Below, one piece after another: positions 1 through 10,706 of a DNA stretch of 64,000 nt; the first letter of the stretch is position 1, and each line of letters opens with the position of its first letter. Below the pieces are notes generated by a model. The model was not told the origin of the DNA, searched no databases, and saw only the letters and a program-made list of their open reading frames with translations. A program made the translations under genes and the position numbers. Origin of the DNA: Bidens hawaiensis (lineage: Eukaryota; Streptophyta; Magnoliopsida; Asterales; Asteraceae); the NCBI GenBank assembly GCA_021521415.1, contig JAIQDT010001101.1, forward strand, positions 248,001-312,000, given 5' to 3'.

Positions 1-162
1 AGGTCTGCATAAACCATCTCTGCGAGTTCGACAGCAGAGTCAAAGGTAGCAGGTTTACTTGCCTGGACTAGTATGCGGACTTTCTGTGGCAACCTAGACA
101 TTCAGTTGAACTCGGTGATATACTCATGATGAGTCATCGTCCTAGCTTTCAAGTTTAGGAAC
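1..162 (-). pseudogene. gag C-terminal part of chromovirus element A (split by element B)
   Basis: Read on the minus strand, this stretch continues the gag frame that breaks off at 10707. It shows the chromovirus gag pattern of an EYITEFN-like segment followed by a VELAEMVYAD-like segment near the left edge. The last five bases (158-162, GGAAC) are repeated at 10707-10711, so this piece and 10707-11370 were contiguous before element B inserted. One in-frame TGA follows the EFN motif, so the gag was damaged as well as interrupted. The protease, RT and integrase of this element would lie left of the window. Gag forms the retrotransposon particle. This copy is not expected to work. Confidence 0.75.
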
Positions 163-854
163 TGTTGGGTGTAAATTTTCTATCCTCGGGATGAGCTACA
201 ATTCAAGGATTTTGAGCTATCCCGTCAACGCTAATATTCCGAGGATGAGGTTTGACTAATTCAATTGTCCTATATTATTTTTCTTTGTTTTGCAGATAAG
301 ATCACGTGTTAAATATGCTGATATGAACGTGGACTTACAACGGCTAGTGCTTGAACTTCGTCAAATGGAATGTGGGCAAGCAACGGATTATTGAAGAAAT
401 AGTCTAGGGTTTCCGGATTGTTCGGGATAACAGTTGTAACCTTATCTTATATAAACGAGCTGATAATATCACTAGAACACACACTCTCGCGACTTAGCTT
501 TCTAGCAAACACTGTATCACATAGCTTACGATCACTTATCATCTCCACCACTTGTAATCACCTATTTTCATTATTAATAAAGTTGACGGTGATAGTTTTC
601 ACTGTCCGGGGGTTTTTTGTGCGGTAGATTATCATAATCACATACGAATCCGACCAAAGATTACGTTCTTAATCTTTGACCGAAGTAATTCGACCAAAGA
701 TTACGTTGTTAATTTTTGACCGACGTATGATTATTATAATCAAGGGTTTTTTCCCTCGTAATCATATCGTTGTGTTCAATCTTATTATCAACAAGCACTT
801 CACCTCACGCACTAATTTGATCAAAAGTTGCTTTGCCAATTTTTGACTGAAACA
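163..854 (+). repeat. 5' LTR of element B
   Basis: Starts TGTTGGGTG and ends GAAACA, and is matched by 10016-10706. It contains two diverged copies of a motif of about 30 bp (GACCAAAGATTACGTT...) at about 653-725. The U3 part carries a G-box-like CACGTG at 304-309. Confidence 0.92.
448..455 (+). promoter_or_regulatory. Putative TATA box of element B 5' LTR
   Basis: TATATAAA lies mid-LTR and is conserved in the 3' LTR. It is a plausible Pol II core promoter for the element's transcript, but no start site can be read from sequence. Confidence 0.55.
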
Positions 855-873
855 ATTTGCGCCCACCGTGGGG
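855..873 (+). other. Primer binding site of element B
   Basis: The sequence just after the LTR end reads TTTGCGCCCACCGTGGGGC. It resembles the TGGCGCC(C/A) type PBS common in Tat elements. The matching tRNA was not determined. Confidence 0.6.
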
Positions 874-933
874 CAAACGGTGCTTTGATCATTATTAACT
901 CTCAAACTAAACCCTACTTTCAATATCCACAAC

Positions 934-2628
934 ATGTCTTCCCAACCAAAGATTGTTTCTTCTTCTGCCGCAGCCTCAGATTCCTCCGGGAAACCTTCCA
1001 TGCCTCCTCCTCCTTTTGCTGCTGTTATTTCGAAGAAACCTGACAACATTCAGAAGAAAACTGCTACTCCAGTATTTTCGGGATCGAGACCGTCTCCCCA
1101 GGATCCCGTTATGGTATCTAATAATGAACTTTTATCTATTTATAAGCGGTTATAGGAACAGATGTATCGCCAGAACAAGACCAACCAGATGCTGGTGAAG
1201 GAACTAAAAGATATCAAAAAAGCCAAGAAGCCGGCGGAAGAATTCACGCCATTAATCCCGAGATCTCTGGATTTCACTCCTCCAGGATCCTCAGGATTGG
1301 TGCGTCCGGAGTCAACCACGGCGTACAACCCTGGATCCTCGCTCTTCCAGCACTCAGGGTCTGCGGGATTGTACTCATCTGGATCCCAAGGATACCTGCA
1401 TGCATCCTTTGTTGGGCCATTTCAACATGCAGGATCCTCAGGATTGTCGCAGCAGGGAGGATCCTCAGGTCCTTATCAACAGGCGTTATCCTCAGAATTG
1501 TCGCAGCAGGGAGAATCCTCAGGTCCTTATCAGCAGGTGGTATCCTCAGGATTTCCCCAACATGCAGGATTCTCAGGAGTACCTCCATCAGGGTCTTCAA
1601 TCCTCAGCAGCCATTTGCTCAGACTCAGCAATTTGCAGGGTCCTCCAAGATACACCAGGGAGACTTCATCCCGATGCAGGCTAACACTTCGGCCACTCCA
1701 TTTGTCACTCCAGGAAATACTATGTTCGGGAATGCCAGCTACAACACCCAAACCGTTCCTCAGAATATCAATCAGGGTAACACTTTCAATACAATTCCTT
1801 TTAATGCTAATCAAGGATTTTGCAGGACGCAGGCATAAGTTCAAGTTTAGCCCGAGAATTACAAAAGCTTAAGGACATGATATCAAATGTTCCTGGCGTT
1901 ACCCGTCCTATAGCTGAAGTTCCCACTGATAGTCATAGAATATCCCGATTTGTACCATCAATTGGTGACGTACAGATCCCAAAACGGTTTCAAACCCCAA
2001 ATATGAAACTGTACGATGGTTCAACGGATCCCGAGGAGCACGTTGCACAGTATAGAGAGCGTATGGAGATCAACCCAATCCCTATGGAAATAAAGGAAGC
2101 ATGTCTTTGCAAGGGATTTGGTCTACCTTGACCGGAGCAGCCATGAAATGGCTACCGAGTATTCCTCCTAATACTATCACTTCTTTTTCTCATTTAATTA
2201 ACTTGTTCAATAACCAGTTTTCTTGCAGAAGAACATTTGAGAAAATGACAGGTGATCTTTACAGGGTTACCCAAAATCCTGGGGAATCCTTGAGAGATTT
2301 TATTACCAGGTTTAGCAAGGAGTCGTTGGAAATTCCAAATCTAAACCCGGCTTCAGCAGTGGAAGCTCTTAAGCTGGGGTTAGAAAAGGGCTCCTCTTTC
2401 AATGATGATCTTGTTATGACTCCATGCAGGTCATTAGATGAAGCAAGAAGCAGAGCTCTGAGGTTTATCAGGCTAGAATATGATAAGAAAAACTATAAGA
2501 TCGGTATCCTGAAGTACGATCAGATGAACAGGAAGGCCGAATCCCCAGGAAAATCATATCGGTCAAAGCCTTACTACAAGCCTTTTAACCCCAGGATCAA
2601 TGCATTAGATGATGAGGATGATGAATGA
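934..2628 (+). pseudogene. Element B gag, N-terminal and capsid region (broken)
   Basis: The ATG at 934 opens a Ser/Pro-rich N-terminus. An in-frame TAG at 1153-1155 interrupts it (CAG in the ancestor is likely, given the flanking Glu/Gln-rich context). A Gly/Ser/Gln-rich stretch with repeated GPYQQ, SSGLSQQ and HAGSSG units follows at 1390-1610. The frame then changes at least three times (about 1590-1600, 1815-1835 and 2100). The capsid core resumes in the original frame with Tat gag features: LTGAAMKWL, an F-LINLFNNQF region, ESLRDFITRF and LKLGLEKGS. It ends at TGA 2626-2628, after which the same frame continues into the protease part. Gag would build the virus-like particle. This copy cannot give a full protein. 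Confidence 0.85.
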
Positions 2629-3564
2629 TATCCTAAAGTTTCTGAATATTGTTTTTCTGTTGATATTGGTGGATTAATGTGTGCCATGCAGGATTTAGGT
2701 GAAAAAGCCATGTGGCCAAAGAATACAGAAAAACAAGGAACCTACAAAGACAAATCAAAGTGGTGTGCCTTCCACGAAGACTTTGGGCACTTGACTGATG
2801 ATTGCATCGCACTCAGAAGGGAGATTAGCTATCTTCTCAAAAAAGGCCACTTGAAAGAGCTACTTGGACAGAAGAAGGGAAAGGAACAAAATCCTGAGAA
2901 TATTCCTGAAAAGCCAACTCCTCCACCAACGGATGCGAAAACAATCATGTTCATATCCGGAGGATCCGACATCTGTGGAACCTCTTATTCTGCTGCAAAA
3001 AGAAATGCTGATCAGAGGAAGTTAGAAGTGGCTGACAGACCAACAAAGACATCCGTTCACACTCAAACAAAGGCCATGACCTTCGATGAAAGTGATAGAG
3101 TCAACATTCAGGATCCCCACCATGATAGTTTGGTAATAACATTATATGTAGCTAACCATTATGTGCGCAGGATCCTCGTAGATGGTGGAAGCTCTGTCAA
3201 CATTATTCAATTAGATGTGCTGAGAAAGATGAATATTCCTAAGGATGAAATCGTTCCCAGTTCCTCACTATTGGTTGGATTCAGCGGAGAGACTAAGAGC
3301 ACTATTGGGGAAATAAAACTCCCAGTATACGTGGAAGGGGTAAATAAAATACAAAAATTTTGTGTTATTGACTGTTTGTCTTGTTGCAATATCATATCAG
3401 GCAGGCCCTGGATACACAACATGAAAGCAGTCCCCTCCACATATCACCAATGTGTGAAATTCCCAAGTCCGTGGGGAGTTATAAAAATTATCAGCGATCA
3501 ACAAGATGCAAAGAATTGCTACACATCCTCTATGAAGTGTACAGCCAAACCCCAGCAGGCGTAG
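2629..3564 (+). pseudogene. Element B gag zinc finger and aspartic protease
   Basis: This is the same reading frame as the capsid, restarted after the TGA at 2626-2628. A Tat-type nucleocapsid finger appears as WCAFHEDFGHLTDDC, with C-x2-H-x4-H-x4-C spacing. The retropepsin follows, with the active-site motif LVDGGSSVNI at about 3175-3205 and a later IISGRPWIH block matching the usual protease end. TAG at 3562-3564 separates it from the RT. All residues needed for protease activity that I can recognise are present, so the domain itself looks intact. The upstream and downstream stops would prevent expression as part of a Gag-Pol polyprotein. Confidence 0.85.
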
Positions 3565-3591
3565 CAATTACAGAAACCAGCACGAGGCATA

Positions 3592-5727
3592 ATGGAGGCC
3601 AGGGAACAAGAAATCAAAGAAGTACTTCCTTATCCCGAGGATCCTGAAGTCAAAGTGCTGATGGGAACCAGCATTCCTAAGGATATTGAGTCAAAATTGC
3701 TTGATTTTCTCAAGTCAAGACTGTCGACGTTCGCATGGAAACATGAAGATATGACAGGTATTTCCAAAGATATTATAACACATAAACTTGGAATTTATAA
3801 TTCTTTCAGGCCAATCCATCAAAAGAGAAGAAAGTTTGCACCTGAGAGAAACATAATTATCCAAGAAGAAGTTGAAAGACTTTTGAAGGCAAATATGATC
3901 AGGGAAGTTCAATATCCTCAATGGTTAGAAAATGTAGTAGTTGTGCAGAAAAAGAATGGAAAATGGAGAGTTTGTGTGGATTTCACAGACTTGAATAAGG
4001 CTTGTCCTAAAGATCCATTCCCTCTACCACACATCGATTCGATGGTAGATGCTACAACCGGCCACGAGATGCTGACGTTTATGGACGCATCCTCAGGATT
4101 TCAGCAAATCCAAATGGAACCCTCAGATCAAGAAGACACAACCTTCATGACTCCCACAGGTATTTATTGTTATATTGCTATGCCCTTTGGACTTAGAAAT
4201 GCATGTGCAACCTATCAGAGGTTAGTCAACATGATGTTCAAAGAGCAACTGGGGGACACGATGGAATTCTATATTGATGATATGGTGGTGAAGTCCAAGA
4301 AAGTTGAGGATCACCTCCAGGATCTCAAGACTGCATTTGATATCCTCGACAAATATAACATGAAGCTGAACCCTGCAAAGTGCCATTTCGGAGTGAAGGT
4401 TGGTAAATTCTTGGGATACATGGTCACCAAAAGGGGGATAGAGGCGAGTCCAGAGCAGATACAAGCTATCCTGAACCTGAAATCCCCAGCATCAGTCAAA
4501 GATGTTCAAAGACTGACTGGCAGGATAGCAGCACTCAACAGATTCATATCCAAATCCTCAGAAAAGTGCAAGGAATTTTATGATATCCTGAGGAAAAACA
4601 AAAGGTTCGAATGGACCAGTAAGCATGAGGAGGCTTTAATGTCCTTAAAATATTATCTCTCCTCTGCTCCTCTACTGGTAAAACCCGAAGAAGGTGAACC
4701 TCTATCTCTATATCTAGTTGTATCAAATAATGCCGTGAGTGCAGTTTTAGCTAAGGACCTCGAAGGTCAACAGCATCCCATCTATTATGTAAGTAAGAGT
4801 TTATTAGATGCTGAAACCAAGTATTCTTATCTTAAGAAATTAAATTTAGCACTTATTATGGCATCTACTAAACTTAGACATTATTTTGAAACTCATCCTA
4901 TTCTTGTTAAAACTAATTACCATATTAAGTCTGTTTTGAGAAAACCAGAAATGTCTGGTAGGATGGCAACATGGGTTGTAAAGATGAGTGCATATGATAT
5001 AGCATATGAACCCAGGACTGCCATCAAATCCCAGGCATTAGCAGACTTTGTGGCTGATTTCACCAGTGAACTTAAAGAAGAAGCAAACTTGGAAGTCCAA
5101 CAACTTGAAGAAACCAAAGATAAGTGGACTCTATACACTGATGGTGCTTCAAATGTTAGAGGAACAGGTCTCGGGATCCTGCTAAAATCACCACAGGGGG
5201 ACATTATACCTCAATCCATATCCTGCGGATTCCAAGCCACAAACAATGAGGCAGAATATGAAGCTCTGATAGCAGGATTACAACTAGCAATCGACATGAA
5301 AATCAGGTTTATTCAAGTACATGTTGATTCATTATTATTAACTAATCATTTTAATGGTTCATATAATGTTAGAGGAGAAAAACTAATGAAATACTTAGAG
5401 CTAGTAAAAAAACTAGCAAAATATTTCGAAATGTTTGATATTTCACAGGTACCTAGAGAAGAGAATGTTGAAGCAGATGCCCTAGCATACTTAGCTTCAT
5501 CCTTCAGAATACCGGAAGGTGTCAAGATTCCCATCATACATATCCTGAGCCCAGCAATAGAAGAACAAGGTGTCAATGAAATATCAGAAGATGGTGAAGA
5601 TATGAGAATCAAGAATCCTGATGATAATGAAAATTCTTGGATTATCCCGATTAGAAGATATATCCAGGATGGAGTTATCCCTAAGGATGAAAACCCAAGA
5701 GCTTTTCGCACAAAGGTAATCCCATAA
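3592..5727 (+). CDS. Element B reverse transcriptase, RNase H and second RNase H
   Basis: An open stretch of 711 codons in the same frame as gag. The RT shows CVDFTDLNKACPKDPFPLP, MPFGLRNACATYQRL and the catalytic box FYIDDMVVKS (YIDD at residues 227-230, DNA 4270-4281). A connection/RNase H region of the Ty3/gypsy type follows. A second RNase H comes after it, with LYTDGAS at about 5136, TNNEAEYEAL and a C-terminal ENVEADALA. This second domain is the archaeal-like RNase H specific to Tat elements. The stretch ends with TAA at 5725-5727, and the integrase continues in the same frame after it. Enzyme motifs look intact, so this is the best preserved coding part of element B. Confidence 0.9.
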   Translation: MEAREQEIKEVLPYPEDPEVKVLMGTSIPKDIESKLLDFLKSRLSTFAWKHEDMTGISKDIITHKLGIYNSFRPIHQKRRKFAPERNIIIQEEVERLLKANMIREVQYPQWLENVVVVQKKNGKWRVCVDFTDLNKACPKDPFPLPHIDSMVDATTGHEMLTFMDASSGFQQIQMEPSDQEDTTFMTPTGIYCYIAMPFGLRNACATYQRLVNMMFKEQLGDTMEFYIDDMVVKSKKVEDHLQDLKTAFDILDKYNMKLNPAKCHFGVKVGKFLGYMVTKRGIEASPEQIQAILNLKSPASVKDVQRLTGRIAALNRFISKSSEKCKEFYDILRKNKRFEWTSKHEEALMSLKYYLSSAPLLVKPEEGEPLSLYLVVSNNAVSAVLAKDLEGQQHPIYYVSKSLLDAETKYSYLKKLNLALIMASTKLRHYFETHPILVKTNYHIKSVLRKPEMSGRMATWVVKMSAYDIAYEPRTAIKSQALADFVADFTSELKEEANLEVQQLEETKDKWTLYTDGASNVRGTGLGILLKSPQGDIIPQSISCGFQATNNEAEYEALIAGLQLAIDMKIRFIQVHVDSLLLTNHFNGSYNVRGEKLMKYLELVKKLAKYFEMFDISQVPREENVEADALAYLASSFRIPEGVKIPIIHILSPAIEEQGVNEISEDGEDMRIKNPDDNENSWIIPIRRYIQDGVIPKDENPRAFRTKVIP

Positions 5728-5733
5728 GTTATA

Positions 5734-6870
5734 ATGAATGATATATTATACAGAAAATCTCTTGCAGGACCATATCTTAGGTGTTTGGAGAAGACGGAAG
5801 CTCAAGAAGTTCTTCAGGATATCCACGAAGGAGATTGTGGGAATCACACTGGGGGCAAAGCACTATTTTCCAAAATCCTGAGGACCGGATATTTCTTGCC
5901 AACTATGAAGAGGGATGCTATGAATTATTCTCAGAAATGTGATGCATGCCAGAGACGTAGCAACATTCTCCACCAGCCAGCAGAACCCTTGTATCCTATT
6001 ATATCCCCTTAGCCTTTCATGAAGTGGGGTATGGATATAGTGGGAAAGCTACCAAGAGATCCGGGAGGAAAAGTCTTCATGCTGGTAGTGACAAATTATT
6101 TCTCAAAGTGGATTGAGGCTGAGTCTTTTGTTCAAGTCAGGGAGAAAGAAGTTATCTCATTTATCAAGCGCAATATTCTGACAAGATTTGGAATCCCGGC
6201 AGAGATAGTGTGTGACAATGGCTCGCAGTTCATCGGCAAGAGAACCACCAACTTCTATGCCAGTTGGGGAATCAAAATGATCACTTCAACACTTGTCCAT
6301 CCTTAGGCTAACGGACATGCCAAGTCAAACAACAAAATCATTATCAATAACCTGAAGAAAAAGTTGGGGTCTAAGAAAGGAAAGTAGGCCGAGGAACAAC
6401 CCTTTGTTCTTTGGGCAGACAGGACCACTTCAAAGAATGCTACTGTTCAGACCCCTTTCTCATTGGTGTTTGGAGCTGAAGCAGTTATCCCGACAGAGAT
6501 GGTTATCCCTACAGCTAGAGTTAGTCATCAAAATTCCGAAGATAACACTCAAAGTCTACTTGAAGATTTAGATGCAGTGGAAGAACTCAGGGATTTAGCA
6601 AAGATCAGAATGGCCTCTTATCAGCAGAAGATAGCAAAGTCCTACAATAAAAATATCAGGGTTCGTAGATTTCAAGAAGGGGATTTGGTTCTCCGGAAAG
6701 CCTTTCAGAATATTACAAATCCTGCAGATGGAAAGCTTGCACCAAAGTGGGAAGGTCCTTACTTGATAGATTCGGAAGCAGGAAAATGGGCATACAGATT
6801 GTTCACTTTGGATGGTGACTTAATACCAAGGGCTTGGAACGCTATCCACCTCAAAAAATATTTTATGTAA
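5734..6870 (+). pseudogene. Element B integrase (three stops, catalytic Glu changed)
   Basis: The zinc-binding HHCC region is visible as IHEGDCGNH with CDACQ. The core has GMDIVGKLP (first Asp) and CDNGSQF (second Asp). Where the catalytic Glu is expected, after the ANG motif, the codon at 6322-6324 is AAG (Lys), a single G-to-A change from GAG. In-frame TAG stops lie at 6010-6012, 6304-6306 and 6385-6387. They sit where Tat integrases normally have Trp, Gln and Trp, so they also fit G-to-A or C-to-T changes. The C-terminal GPF-like part (KWEGPYLI, PRAWNAIHLKKYF) is open to 6868-6870. Integrase inserts the cDNA into the host genome. This copy is dead. Confidence 0.88.
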
Positions 6871-8130
6871 GATTTCTATCCCGAGGATAATTTAATAGTA
6901 ATGTTAAACAACTACGGCACGTATTCTAATTTATCTTTTTATTTTTCAACATTATTATTCTTCTATCCTGGTACTGACTTAAGCATCGGAGGGGTGTTAG
7001 CAAGGCTAACACCCACCCCTCACTTAGAGTTGATTGTTTTGTAGCTTGGAGATATTTGGTATCCCCACATGGAATGGAGTCAATTTGGGCCTTGTCGCCA
7101 GTATATATAGGCCTTGTCGCCAGTTTATTTCTAAGGTTTAAGGGGTTTTCACCTCTTCTCAAGGGCCTTGTCGCTAGATGGCCTTTGTCTCCAGTTAAGG
7201 TATTATTCAATTTTTCTAAGGTTTAAGGGGTTTTCACCTCTTCTTTAGATCGCCTGTAGCGCACGTTTATTCGGCCGTAGTTTGAGAGACGGGGCCAACA
7301 CATGAAATATAGTGACTTGTTACCTCGTTATCCTCAGCTATTGGTTTGAATCTCAAGTTTATGGTAGACGTACCATTTCCTAAGGTTTAAGGGGTTTTCA
7401 CCTCTTCTCAAGGGCCATGTCGCCAGTTTAATCCTAAGGTTTAAAGGGTTTTCACCTCTTCTCAAGGGCCATGTCGCCAGTTTAATCCTAAGGTTTAAGG
7501 GGTTTTCACCTCTTCTCAAGGGCCTTGTCGCCAGTTTAGGCCTTGTCGCCAGTATATTTGGGCCTTGTCGCCAGAATTTCTGAAATTATTCTCAGGATAA
7601 TATTGCAGGATATCCTTATGATTAGAAGAACAACCTGAGAGGTAATCTTGTTAACAAGGACGAAGTTGATTACTAAATAATTCTGGTATGACTTCCTATT
7701 TTGCAATGTTCTTTATTTCCTTCTATTTAATGAATTTTATGACTTTATGATGGTTCATTAACTTAAACCTAAATTTTTTTTCTTATCTCACTTAGATTTC
7801 TAAATTCTAATGAAATCAACTTTATTGTGAAAATTCGATAACATGAACGAAGATAAAACACCAACATAAGTCATAAAAGGTTATTCTACTAATATTAAAA
7901 GTGCAGGAAAATGATGATTCAGGTTTCACTCAAAAAAGAGCCCATCCACCTAAACCATCATAATGTCTTAAAGCAGGAAATAAAAGGTTTGGGCTTCATC
8001 CTGAACTAGGATCCCTCCACCCAAACCGTTATCCTAAGCACACTACATTATCCTTACATAACCAGAACAACCATAAAAAAAACACATAAAAACCACTTGA
8101 AAACCAGGCCTAAACCTTATCACCTTCAAC
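6871..8130. other. Element B non-coding spacer between integrase and antisense gene
   Basis: No long open frame is seen. It holds the 54-bp tandem repeat block (7085-7575, separate entry) and an AT-rich part after it. Untranslated spacers of this sort are usual downstream of pol in Tat elements. Confidence 0.6.
7085..7575 (+). repeat. 54-bp tandem repeat block in element B
   Basis: Units contain CTAAGGTTTAAGGGGTTTTC, CACCTCTTCTCAAGGGCC and TTGTCGCCAGT. The best conserved units begin at 7381, 7435 and 7489, a spacing of exactly 54 bp. Diverged or partial units lie at 7085-7250 and at 7535-7575, where the GGCCTTGTCGCCAG core alone is repeated. Confidence 0.88.
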
Positions 8131-9797
8131 CTACTCGCCCTCCTTCTTCTCCGACTCCGCCACCTCACCAGCCTTGGTTTCCTTCACCTCTTCACTAGCA
8201 CCAGCCTCCTTGACCACCTCATAAGTGTCCGCCACATCGTTTTCCTCAATCTTCTCACCCCTCAGCATCTTCAGCTTCTTCCTCCAAGCCACAGAGTTCC
8301 AGGAATCCATCGTGTAGCCTTTCGCTTGAACTTCCTCTAACATCTTGATCATCGACTCAGGATACTGGTGGCTGCACACTTCTTGGCCTCTTCAAGGAAC
8401 TCAGTCTTCTCCAACTCAAATGAGGCTCTGAGATCCAAAATCTCTTTATCCTTCTTTTTGAGCAGCTTATCCTTGATGTCAGCAGCATGCAGAAGATCGG
8501 CAACCTTAGCCTCAGCATCTTTTTTAGCCAACTCAGCATCCTGGGATCTCTGACGGTAACCTTTAGTTTTCTGTTATCCCCAAATTAACATAAGTTTTCT
8601 GCAGTTTACTATTTTCATGATAAACGAAAGTACTTACTGTCCCAAGAAAGTTGGCAAGAGCTTGCAGCTTCTCCACAGCGTCAGTAGTGCTCATATCGGC
8701 AAAGGGCTCAGTCTCGGCTGAAGTAGTGGCTTTCCTCTTCTTCTGTGCATCGCTTTTCTGACGGGTCGTCGGAACTCTCACTATCGGAGAAGCGGTCTTG
8801 GAGTGTTCTTGCTTTACCACGGTCCTATCCTCAATGATATCGTCCAGATCAACTAAGCTGAAAGAAGACTTTGGCTTCGGCATCCCTATACAACAATTTA
8901 TCAAGTTATTCCCAAGAAAGTAAAATCCTAAGGATTTCATGAAAAACCCAAATAACTTACCAGAAGAAATGCTCTCAACAGACTTTGCAGCAGTTACACT
9001 TGTCTCTCCCGTTTCTTCTTCTAACCAGAACTCCCTATCCTCTGGTGGAATCTTAAACAACGCCTTAAGCCTTCTATTTGTATCATTCCTATACTTTACC
9101 AAATCCTCAAACACAACTGCCAACAAAGAAACCATATTAACACAAAACATTTGAAAAAGAAATTCTGTCCTAAAGATTTCCTACCCTTGTGAACCCATTT
9201 AATAGGCAAGTTCATTCCATCGAGAATAGAGTCACGACGGACGAAAAAGAATTTTTTCTTCCAGCCAGGGTCACTAGTGGACACCTTGGGAACCATGTAA
9301 AGAAGGCTGGATTTGGATTGAAGGCAGTAGCGGAAAGACCCGTGTGTACGGAGATTATAGGTGGCAGCTATCTCAGGTATACCAATCGACAACCCATGGG
9401 TCTTATTCAATCGATCTACGGTGGCCAAGACTCTCCACACCATCGGCATGACTTGGGAATAAGAGAATCCAGTAACGTCAAAGAACTCTTTGATAAGCGG
9501 GGAAAACGGATATGAAAGGCCAATCGAAGAGGGGTAATGAAAAAAGCAAATCCAGGTTTTGGAGGAAAAGTCAGCCTTGACTTTGGGATCATAGGTCCTA
9601 ATAATAGCTTCAGCAGGTAGTAAACCCGAGTCTTTTAGAAAACTAATATCTAGATCTCTAAAAAGACACTGGTCTTCATCGGTGTCCGGAATGTGAGCTT
9701 GATCGACAAAATCGTCCGAGGTTGTGAAAGAGAAAGGATTGGGCACTCGAGGGTTCTCTTCCTCATTATCGTTCGGATCAGAAGAAAAATTTCAAGA
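8131..9797 (-). CDS. Element B antisense accessory gene, spliced (Transposase_28-like N-terminus, coiled coil)
   Basis: Four minus-strand exons can be read with GT-AG introns: 9797-9185, 9116-8961, 8885-8638 and 8549-8131. The first exon encodes a region like the plant putative gypsy-type transposon domain (YPFSPLIKEFFDVTGFS, MPMVWRVLATVDRLN, DPGWKKKFFFVRRDS). Later exons encode a basic segment (KKRKATTSAE), a Lys/Glu-rich coiled coil (KKDAEAKVADLL, KDKLLKKKDKEILDLRASFE) and an acidic end. A single-base frame change lies near 8375-8395. No in-frame ATG was found before about 9746 (a GTG is there), so the true start or an upstream exon is unresolved. Antisense ORFs at this place are known in Tat elements. 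Their function is unknown. Confidence 0.7.
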
Positions 9798-9999
9798 AAT
9801 TAAAGAAGACGAGAGAGAGGAACTGACCTGACTATGAATCGGTGGAGGAACTATTATTTTGAGATTGAGGAATGGTTTGATTATAACTTGGAAAGTAGGT
9901 TTTAGGGTTTCCTCAATACGCGTGCGTGTCCTTTCAGTTGGCAGAAGATATCTTATTTTTCAAAATTTGAAATTTTTACAGTTGTCACGCATGATCTGT

Positions 10000-10015
10000 A
10001 AAAATTGGGGGCAAT
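10000..10015 (+). other. Polypurine tract of element B
   Basis: AAAAATTGGGGGCAAT abuts the 3' LTR start TGTTGGG at 10016. A purine-rich run here is the expected plus-strand primer. Confidence 0.7.
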
Positions 10016-10706
10016 TGTTGGGTGTAAATTTTCAATCCTCAGGATGAGCTACAATTCAAGGATTTTGAGCTATTCCGTCAACGCTAATATTCCGAGGATG
10101 AGGTTTGACTAATTCAATTGTCCTATATTATTTTTCTTTGTTTTGCAGATAAGATCACGTGTTAAATATGCTGATATAAACGTGGACTTACAACGGCTAG
10201 TGCTTGAACTTCGTCAAATGGAACGTGGGCAAGCAACGGAATATTGAAGAAATAGTCTAGGGTTTCCGGATTTTTCGGGATAACAGTTGTAACCTTATCT
10301 TATATAAACGAGCTGATAATATCACTGGAACACACACTCTCACGACTTAGCTTACTAGCAAACACTGTATCACATAGCTTTTGATCACTTATCAGCTCCA
10401 CCACTTGTAATCACTTATTTTCATTATTATTTTGTCGACGGTGATAGTTTTCACCGTCCGGGGGTTTTTTGTGCCGGAGATCATCATAATCACATACGAA
10501 TCCGACCAAAGATTACGTTCTTAATCTTTGACCGAAGTAATTTGACCAAAGATTACGTTGTTAATTTTTGACCGACGTAAGATTACTATAATCAAGGATT
10601 TTTTCCCTCGTAATCATATCGTTGTGTTCAATCTTATTATCAACAAGCACTTCACCTCACGCACTAATTTGATCAAAAGTTGCTTTGCCAATTTTTGACC
10701 GAAACA
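10016..10706 (+). repeat. 3' LTR of element B
   Basis: Matches 163-854 along its length, with scattered substitutions and small indels (for example around 10427-10440). It is followed directly by the target duplication GGAAC at 10707-10711. Confidence 0.92.

Larger units (their letters stand above)
163..10706 (+). mobile_element. Element B: Ty3/gypsy Tat-lineage LTR retrotransposon with antisense gene
   Basis: A complete element of about 10.5 kb: 5' LTR 163-854, PBS-like site, gag, protease, RT-RNase H, second (archaeal-type) RNase H, integrase, a 54-bp tandem repeat block, an intron-containing antisense gene, a purine-rich tract and 3' LTR 10016-10706. It is flanked by a 5-bp target duplication GGAAC (158-162 and 10707-10711). 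The second RNase H and the antisense gene between integrase and the 3' LTR are hallmarks of the Tat lineage (Retand/Grande-like). The two LTRs differ at roughly 25-30 places by eye, about 4 percent, so the insertion is not very recent. gag-pol carries many in-frame stops. Confidence 0.93.

Noticed and set aside
9189..9515. Plus-strand frame of 108 codons in element B
   Set aside because: Opposite strand of the antisense gene's first exon, which has family motifs and introns.
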